A DNA stretch of 10,307 bases from Burkholderiaceae bacterium (lineage in GTDB: Bacteria > Pseudomonadota > Gammaproteobacteria > Burkholderiales > Burkholderiaceae): positions 1 through 10,307 of the forward strand of contig CANCBK010000063.1 in NCBI GenBank assembly GCA_947374315.1, written 5' to 3'. The notes beneath the pieces are model-generated. The model worked only from the letters and a program-made list of their open reading frames with translations. It was not told where the DNA came from and searched no databases. A program made the position numbers and the translations under genes. Numbering within the stretch: the first letter of the stretch is position 1; each line of letters opens with the position of its first letter. Of this stretch, positions 5,940 to 10,307 are shown in pieces.

Positions 5940-6740
5940 ATGACCCAATCAATCAGATGGCTTCAGGATGAAATTGCAACTCGCATGTTGCAAAAATTAG
6001 ACATCGTGAAGCTGAAGGTAAAGGACGTTTTAGTTATCCCAGATTTCCCTGGATCGCATGCGTCTTTTCTGACAAAGCGTTTTCCGGGTATTCGCTTTTG
6101 TAGCGCGCCAGAATGCGAGCTATCCAGTTTTAATGGATTCAAACTGAGGATCGCTCGTTTTTGGAATTCAAGACTGAAATCATCATTGATTTCTCTGGAT
6201 GACTACAAGAAAACAGGCCGTATTAATCTCCCCAGTAATTCTGTTGATTTGATATTCAGCGTACTGTTATTGCAAGATTTGCCCGACCCAAAGCACTTTT
6301 TACAGGAGTGCTGGCGGGTACTGAAAGAGGGTGGATTGCTGTCGTTTAGTTATCTGGGGCCCGACACCGCTAAGGAGCTTCGCTCTGATGTCTTGGCTCA
6401 ACAGTTGCCGCACCAGGCGCTGGCTAGTCCTTGGGATATGCACGATATGGGGGATGCCCTGCTGGGAGAGCGTTTTTCTGACCCAGTGATGGATATGGAG
6501 TTTCTCAGTCTGGACTATGAATCTGATGCGGTGCTCCTCTCTGACGCTAGGGCTTTAAATTTGCTTGGCGTTAGCAATCAAAATAGCGACCTATCCACTC
6601 AATTGCCTAAAAAACTCACTTTAGAGCTTGTTTATGGGCATGCTTGGGCTTTGGGTAAGCACCTAGCTAAAGCCCAGGACGATGTCGCCTATATTGATCT
6701 AAATCAAATCGGGCGCAAGACTAGGAGTGATTCTGCTTAA
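5940..6740 (+). CDS. BioC-like class I methyltransferase with degenerate SAM motif I
   Basis: A 266-residue cytosolic protein resembling BioC, the malonyl-ACP O-methyltransferase that starts pimelate synthesis for biotin. BioC-like landmarks are VDLIFSVLLLQDLPDP (102-117), WRVLKEGG (125-132), FSYLGPDTAKELR (136-148), DMHDMGDALLGERFSDPVMD (166-185) and YGHAW (232-236). The first strand and loop, however, read DVLVIPDFPGSH (29-40), where active members have a motif like DLGCGTG; only one glycine of the loop remains. The reading frame is intact and keeps specific family motifs, so this looks like a selected, altered protein, perhaps with changed or lost SAM binding, and not plain decay. The ATG at 5940 is preferred; the frame extends upstream, but that would run deep into comF. 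No properly spaced Shine-Dalgarno is visible. A biotin role is only possible. Confidence 0.8.
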   Translation: MTQSIRWLQDEIATRMLQKLDIVKLKVKDVLVIPDFPGSHASFLTKRFPGIRFCSAPECELSSFNGFKLRIARFWNSRLKSSLISLDDYKKTGRINLPSNSVDLIFSVLLLQDLPDPKHFLQECWRVLKEGGLLSFSYLGPDTAKELRSDVLAQQLPHQALASPWDMHDMGDALLGERFSDPVMDMEFLSLDYESDAVLLSDARALNLLGVSNQNSDLSTQLPKKLTLELVYGHAWALGKHLAKAQDDVAYIDLNQIGRKTRSDSA

Positions 6741-6787
6741 GTGTAAGTGCTCACTATCTTTTAAACCATTGCCAAGATTGAGGCGGA

Positions 6788-6801
6788 CCTGGTTAACCCG
6801 G
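6788..6801. promoter_or_regulatory. Near-palindrome upstream of the coxB promoter (possible operator)
   Basis: CCTGGTTAACCCGG has a perfect 8-bp core GGTTAACC, extended to 14 bp with one mismatched pair. Its centre lies about 43 bp before the predicted coxB transcription start and it abuts the -35. That is the usual place for a class II activator. I do not recognise it as the site of a known regulator. Confidence 0.35.
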
Positions 6802-6802
6802 T

Positions 6803-6831
6803 TTGTTCTTGAACTTAATTAACCCTATAAT
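6803..6831 (+). promoter_or_regulatory. Sigma-70 promoter of the cox operon
   Basis: TTGTTC (6803-6808) and a perfect TATAAT (6826-6831) are separated by exactly 17 bp, predicting a start near 6838. The 181 bp between the methyltransferase stop and coxB otherwise hold the upstream near-palindrome, a TTAATTAA (6815-6822) inside the spacer and a leader of about 84 nt. No convincing terminator for the methyltransferase gene was found here. Confidence 0.75.
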
Positions 6832-6840
6832 CACGGCTAG

Positions 6841-6909
6841 ATGTATTGGCTTGATACCGCTTTTTTGGGCTTTCTGAGGCTTTATTGCTACAGAAGTTCG
6901 CGACAATAA
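6841..6909 (+). CDS. Candidate 22-codon leader ORF before coxB
   Basis: An ATG nine bases after the TATAAT opens 22 codons and a TAA ending 12 nt before the coxB ATG. It starts 0-3 nt from the predicted transcript start, so it could be read only as a leaderless ORF. The peptide opens MYWLDTAFLGFLRLYC and is rich in aromatic residues and leucine. No homology is recognised and a 22-codon frame can arise by chance; it is listed because of its placement. Confidence 0.25.
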   Translation: MYWLDTAFLGFLRLYCYRSSRQ

Positions 6910-6921
6910 ACAGAGAATAAG

Positions 6922-8079
6922 ATGAATTTATTTGGAAAAGTCACTAGGGCTTCGCTCTATTTAGTAGCAGCCTTCGGTGCTGCAGCAGCACGTGCAGCCG
7001 AAAATATGCCTGGCGGCCCCGCTGTCATGCAGTTAAATTTCACGGCCCCTGCGACAAAAATCATGCAAGAAATCCATTGGTTGCATTGGATGATGTTGAT
7101 CATTTGTGCAGTGATTTTTGTGGGTGTTTTTGGGGTGATGTTCTATTCCATCCTCAAGCATCGCAAATCATTGGGTGCTAAATCTGCCTCTTTCCACGAA
7201 AGCACTACTGTTGAGATCATTTGGACGGTCATTCCATTGTTGATCGTGATCGGTATGGCTTTGCCAGCAACAAAAACTGTTGTGGCAATGAAGGACACTA
7301 CTAACTCTGACATTACTATTAAGACTACTGGTTACCAGTGGAAATGGGGTTACGACTACATCAAGGGTGAAGGCGAAGGCATTAGCTTCTTGTCTACATT
7401 GTCTACTTCACGTGAAGCCATCAATAACTTGGCCCCTAAATCAAATACGTATTTGATGGAAGTGGATAACGAGATGGTTGTGCCTGTTGGCAAAAAGATT
7501 CGCATCATTACTACTGCGAATGATGTGATTCATTCATGGACTATCCCCGCATTTGGTGTAAAGCAAGATGCTATCCCTGGCTTTGTTCGTGACGCTTGGT
7601 TCCGCGCTGACAAAATCGGTACCTATCGTGGTCAATGTTCAGAATTGTGTGGCGCTGAACATGCCTTCATGCCTATCGTAGTTAATGTAGTCTCACAAGA
7701 GGACTACACCAAGTGGGTACAAGAGAAGAAAAAAGAAATGGGCGGAGCCTCTGATGATCCAACTAAGGTTTACACCTTAGATGAGCAAAAAGAGCGTGGT
7801 GCCAAAGTTTATGCAGCCAATTGCGCAGCATGTCACCAGCCTAGCGGTAAAGGTGCTGGCGCATTCCCGGCTTTAGACGGTAGCAAGGTTGTGAATGGAC
7901 CAAAAGCTGGTCAATACAACATTCTTATCAATGGTAAGGGTGCAATGCCGAAGTGGGCTGGTGTGATTTCTGATGGCGATATTGCTGCCGTGATGACATA
8001 CACACGCAATGCCTGGGGAAATAAAACGGGTGAAGTTGTTCAGACCCAAGATATTGTCTCTGCACGCGCTGGCAAGTAA
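6922..8079 (+). CDS. coxB: Cytochrome c oxidase subunit II with fused C-terminal cytochrome c domain
   Basis: A 385-residue inner-membrane subunit that accepts electrons from cytochrome c and passes them to subunit I. A signal peptide probably ends at ARA (about 23-25). Two transmembrane segments (about 54-77 and 97-117) precede the periplasmic cupredoxin domain. The aromatic QWKWGYDY (139-146) and the CuA ligands His204, Cys239, Glu241, Cys243, His247 and Met250 (CSELCGAEHAFM) are intact. After about residue 285 a class I cytochrome c domain follows: CAACH (301-305) binds haem and Met342 in GAMPKW is the likely axial ligand. The fused domain makes this a caa3-like subunit, common in betaproteobacteria. 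Only a weak AGAGA precedes the ATG. It is the first gene of the oxidase operon, 40 nt before coxA. Confidence 0.97.
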   Translation: MNLFGKVTRASLYLVAAFGAAAARAAENMPGGPAVMQLNFTAPATKIMQEIHWLHWMMLIICAVIFVGVFGVMFYSILKHRKSLGAKSASFHESTTVEIIWTVIPLLIVIGMALPATKTVVAMKDTTNSDITIKTTGYQWKWGYDYIKGEGEGISFLSTLSTSREAINNLAPKSNTYLMEVDNEMVVPVGKKIRIITTANDVIHSWTIPAFGVKQDAIPGFVRDAWFRADKIGTYRGQCSELCGAEHAFMPIVVNVVSQEDYTKWVQEKKKEMGGASDDPTKVYTLDEQKERGAKVYAANCAACHQPSGKGAGAFPALDGSKVVNGPKAGQYNILINGKGAMPKWAGVISDGDIAAVMTYTRNAWGNKTGEVVQTQDIVSARAGK

Positions 8080-8119
8080 TTCATTTATTAATACAGATCA
8101 AACTAAACCGGAGTAATCC

Positions 8120-9739
8120 ATGAGCACAGTCTCTACCACCCACGATCACGCACACGATCACGCGCATGATGATCATACGCCACATGGTTGGCGTCGTTGG
8201 TTGTTTGCAACCAATCACAAAGACATTGGAACGATGTATTTGATCTTCTCATTCGTCAGCTTATTGGCTGGTGGTGTGATGGCTTTGGGTATTCGTTTGG
8301 AATTGTTCCAACCAGGATTGCAATTCCTGCGTCCTGAGTTCTTCAATCAGTTAACCACCATGCATGGTTTGGTCATGGTGTTCGGCGCAATCATGCCGGC
8401 ATTCGTTGGGTTTGCGAACTGGATGATTCCTTTGCAAATCGGCGCGTCCGACATGGCTTTTGCCCGCATGAATAACTTCAGCTTCTGGATTCTCCCAGTA
8501 GCGGCTTGCTTGTTGTTCGGTTCATTTTTAGCTCCTGGCGGTGCACCCGCTGGTGGTTGGACTTTGTATGCGCCATTGACATCGCAAATGGGTCCAGGCT
8601 TAGACATGGGCATTTTTGCACTCCACTTATTGGGTGCTTCTTCCATCATGGGCTCGATTAACATCATTGTGACCATCTTGAACATGCGTGCTCCTGGCCT
8701 GACATTGATGAAGATGCCAATGTTCTGCTGGACTTGGTTGATCACTGCTTATTTGTTGATCGCTGTAATGCCTGTGTTGGCTGGTGCAATCACCATGGTT
8801 CTTACAGACCGCCATTTCGGTACCTCTTTCTTCTCCGCAGTCGGCGGTGGTGACCCAATCATGTTCCAGCACATTTTCTGGTTCTTTGGTCACCCAGAGG
8901 TCTACATCATGATTCTTCCAGCATTTGGAATTGTGAGTGAGATCATCCCTGCGTTCTCAAGAAAAACTTTGTTTGGCTATAGCTCCATGGTTTATGCCAC
9001 TGCATCTATCGCAATCCTGTCATTCATCGTTTGGGCTCACCACATGTTTGCAACTGGTATGCCTGTAACTGGTCAGTTGTTTTTCATGTACGCCACCATG
9101 TTGATCGCTGTACCAACTGGCGTGAAGATTTTCAACTGGGTCGCAACGATGTGGAAAGGTTCGATGACATTCGAAACTCCAATGTTGTGGGCTGTTGGTT
9201 TTATTTTCGTATTCACAATGGGTGGTTTTACAGGCTTGATCTTGGCGATGGCGCCAATTGATATTGGCGTGCAAGATACTTATTACGTTGTTGCTCACTT
9301 CCACTATGTATTAGTAGCAGGCTCATTGTTCGCCATGTTTGCTGGCTTCTACTACTGGTGTCCAAAGTGGACTGGCTACATGGCCAGTGAAACTCGCGGC
9401 AAGATCCATTTCTGGACTTCCATGATTTTCTTCAACGTCACGTTCTTCCCAATGCACTTCTTGGGCTTGGCAGGTATGCCGCGTCGCTACGCTGATTACC
9501 CAACCCAGTTTGCTGATTTCAACATGGTTGCCTCAATTGGTGCACTCGGTTTTGGTTTGTCCCAGGTTTATTTCTTGCTATTTGTTGTCTTGCCAGCCTA
9601 TAACGGCAAAGGCGAAAAAGCGCCAATGAAGCCATGGGATGGTGCCAAAGGTTTGGAGTGGACTGTGCCTTCACCAGCCCCACACCACACATTTGAAACT
9701 CCTCCTAACGCTGCAGAGTTAAATGCCGCAGGAATCTAA
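8120..9739 (+). CDS. coxA: Cytochrome c oxidase subunit I (haem-copper, A-type)
   Basis: A 539-residue, roughly 12-helix inner-membrane protein that reduces oxygen to water and pumps protons. Haem a ligands are His82 (TMHG) and His395; haem a3 ligand is His393 (VAHFHY); CuB ligands are His258 (FGHPEVY), His307 and His308 (AHHMF), with Tyr262 available for the His-Tyr cross-link. Asp111 (ASDMAF) and Glu260 mark the D-channel and Lys335 (TGVKIFNW) the K-channel, giving an A-type pumping oxidase. The N-terminus has an unusual His/Asp repeat (HDHAHDHAHDDH, 8-19) before the conserved GWRRWLFATNHKDIGTMY. GGAG (8110-8113) six nt before the ATG is the clearest Shine-Dalgarno in the window. The last 17 nt overlap the next small ORF in the +1 frame. 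Confidence 0.98.
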   Translation: MSTVSTTHDHAHDHAHDDHTPHGWRRWLFATNHKDIGTMYLIFSFVSLLAGGVMALGIRLELFQPGLQFLRPEFFNQLTTMHGLVMVFGAIMPAFVGFANWMIPLQIGASDMAFARMNNFSFWILPVAACLLFGSFLAPGGAPAGGWTLYAPLTSQMGPGLDMGIFALHLLGASSIMGSINIIVTILNMRAPGLTLMKMPMFCWTWLITAYLLIAVMPVLAGAITMVLTDRHFGTSFFSAVGGGDPIMFQHIFWFFGHPEVYIMILPAFGIVSEIIPAFSRKTLFGYSSMVYATASIAILSFIVWAHHMFATGMPVTGQLFFMYATMLIAVPTGVKIFNWVATMWKGSMTFETPMLWAVGFIFVFTMGGFTGLILAMAPIDIGVQDTYYVVAHFHYVLVAGSLFAMFAGFYYWCPKWTGYMASETRGKIHFWTSMIFFNVTFFPMHFLGLAGMPRRYADYPTQFADFNMVASIGALGFGLSQVYFLLFVVLPAYNGKGEKAPMKPWDGAKGLEWTVPSPAPHHTFETPPNAAELNAAGI

Positions 9740-9854
9740 GGTAGCCGCACAAAAATCCCAATCTGCTAGCAATCGCAGATTGGGTTTTATCCTTTTAAGC
9801 GTTGCCTTTGTGTTCTTTATTAGCATCGTGATGAAGCGGAGCGTACTGGGTTAA
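9723..9854 (+). CDS. Small single-pass membrane protein, cytochrome oxidase small assembly protein type
   Basis: A 43-codon ORF overlapping the end of coxA by 17 nt and ending 16 nt before ctaG. The product opens MPQESKVAAQKSQSASNRR, a polar basic N-terminus, followed by one hydrophobic span (about 21-37, LGFILLSVAFVFFISIV) and the basic tail MKRSVLG. Small proteins of this form lie between coxA and ctaG in many Burkholderiales and are annotated as cytochrome oxidase small assembly proteins; their mechanism is not well known. Topology by charge predicts no large periplasmic domain. An AGAG four nt before the ATG is a weak ribosome site, so translation probably depends on ribosomes ending coxA. 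Oddly, codons 12-22 lie within a terminator-like hairpin and its T-run. Confidence 0.8.
   Translation: MPQESKVAAQKSQSASNRRLGFILLSVAFVFFISIVMKRSVLG
9757..9788 (+). terminator. Terminator-like hairpin with T-tract after coxA, inside the small ORF
   Basis: CCCAATCTGC (9757-9766), an 8-nt loop and GCAGATTGGG (9775-9784) form a perfect 10-bp stem, followed at once by TTTTATCCTTTT. A run of five A lies just before the stem. It starts 18 nt after the coxA stop. The form is that of a Rho-independent terminator. Because ctaG follows in the same direction, partial termination or a protective mRNA 3' end for coxBA is more likely than full termination. Confidence 0.7.
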
Positions 9855-9870
9855 GGCCCTTTGCATCCTC

Positions 9871-10307
9871 ATGGCCACTATTGCCGCCATTAACCGCCAA
9901 ATTCTGCTGAAGCTACTGATCGCTTCAGTCATGATGTTTGGTTTTGGTTACGCATTGGTGCCGATGTATAAGGCCTTGTGTGAAGTAACCGGTATTAATG
10001 AGGTCACTAGCAAGAACGATTACGGGATTCGAGCCTATAGCGCTAACAAGGTGGGCAATACGCAAGTCGATTATTCCCGTAAGGTAACTATTGAGTTTGA
10101 CTCTAATAGTCGCGGTCCTTTTACGTTTCGCCCAGTAAAGAACTTCTTAGAAGTGCATCCAGGTGAAATGACGGAGATTGTTTACGAGGTAACAAACAAT
10201 TTGAGTCGCCCTGTAGAGGCTCAAGCCATTCCGAGTTATGCGCCTAAAAGCGCTATGGAGTTTTTTACTAAATTAGAGTGTTTTTGTTTCCAGCAGCAAA
10301 CCTTGGC
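9871..10307 (+). CDS. ctaG: Cytochrome c oxidase assembly protein CtaG/Cox11, N-terminal part (cut by window edge)
   Basis: The first 145 codons of a copper chaperone that delivers copper to the CuB site of subunit I. An N-terminal transmembrane anchor (about 11-30) leads into the conserved PMYKALCEVTG (31-41), with the functional Cys37, then a periplasmic immunoglobulin-like domain. FRPVKNFLEVHPGE (86-99) and the copper-binding CFCF (137-140, after LE) with QQQTL are diagnostic. Full-length proteins are about 190-200 residues, so some 50 are missing. The ATG at 9871 aligns with the family start; the only AAGG is 14 nt upstream and overlaps the small ORF stop, so coupled translation is plausible. 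It is placed to serve the CoxA made by the same operon. Confidence 0.95.
   Translation, partial: MATIAAINRQILLKLLIASVMMFGFGYALVPMYKALCEVTGINEVTSKNDYGIRAYSANKVGNTQVDYSRKVTIEFDSNSRGPFTFRPVKNFLEVHPGEMTEIVYEVTNNLSRPVEAQAIPSYAPKSAMEFFTKLECFCFQQQTL

Noticed and set aside
5917..5952. TTG start for comF at 5952
   Set aside because: The extra 12 residues precede the usual ComF beginning, TTG is a rare start, and the extension crosses the TATACT box and the divergent gene's start.
6741..6790. Search for a terminator after the methyltransferase gene
   Set aside because: Only 4-bp inverted repeats are present and there is no following T-run, so no terminator is called.
6815..6822. TTAATTAA palindrome in the coxB promoter spacer
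   Set aside because: An 8-bp AT palindrome in a promoter spacer is expected by chance and gives no regulator clue by itself.
8347..8893. Long antisense frames inside coxA (8347-8745 and 8627-8893)
   Set aside because: They mirror the highly conserved coxA sequence in other frames and show no independent coding features.

Overview
The window (GC in the mid-40s by eye) reads as a compact chromosomal stretch of a betaproteobacterium in the Burkholderiales, most like a Polynucleobacter-type freshwater bacterium. The grounds are gene order (gpmA-ctpA-moeB beside rhodanese-grxC-secB-gpsA, then trmL-comF, then cox genes), a CoxB with a fused cytochrome c domain, a 43-codon cox assembly ORF, very short intergenic gaps and few strong Shine-Dalgarno sites. 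This is inferred from protein character, not from a database match. No tRNA, rRNA, CRISPR array, insertion sequence or prophage gene is visible, and no gene-free stretch exceeds 300 bases; the longest is the 181 bp before coxB.

Layout. Positions 1-2388 hold a leftward operon: gpmA (glycolysis), ctpA (periplasmic S41 protease) and the start of moeB/thiF (cut by the window edge). Positions 2411-4670 hold a rightward operon: membrane-anchored rhodanese (yibN-like), grxC, secB and gpsA. This is the classic proteobacterial cluster joining redox control, protein export and phospholipid precursor synthesis. It meets a leftward comF-trmL pair (5916-4678) end to end with 7 bp between stop codons. A BioC-like methyltransferase gene (5940-6740) runs divergently from comF. 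From 6922 the terminal oxidase operon runs rightward: coxB (CuA plus cytochrome c), coxA (haem-copper catalytic subunit), a 43-codon membrane ORF overlapping coxA, and ctaG/cox11 (copper insertion), cut by the right edge.

Most interesting signals. (1) Both divergent gene pairs are separated by only 22-23 bp that hold overlapping, opposed -10 hexamers. These place the predicted transcription start on, or within 3 nt of, all four start codons, and none of the four has a convincing Shine-Dalgarno site, so leaderless mRNAs are predicted. (2) A perfect 10-bp hairpin followed by TTTT, a textbook Rho-independent terminator, lies after the coxA stop but inside the small cox ORF, whose own start overlaps the coxA end. 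This suggests translation-dependent read-through into ctaG. (3) The BioC-like methyltransferase keeps family signatures but has lost the glycine-rich SAM-binding motif I. (4) The coxB promoter has a near-palindrome centred near -43 and a 22-codon leader ORF beginning next to the predicted transcription start. The window looks otherwise like ordinary core genome; the novelty proposed lies in expression architecture.
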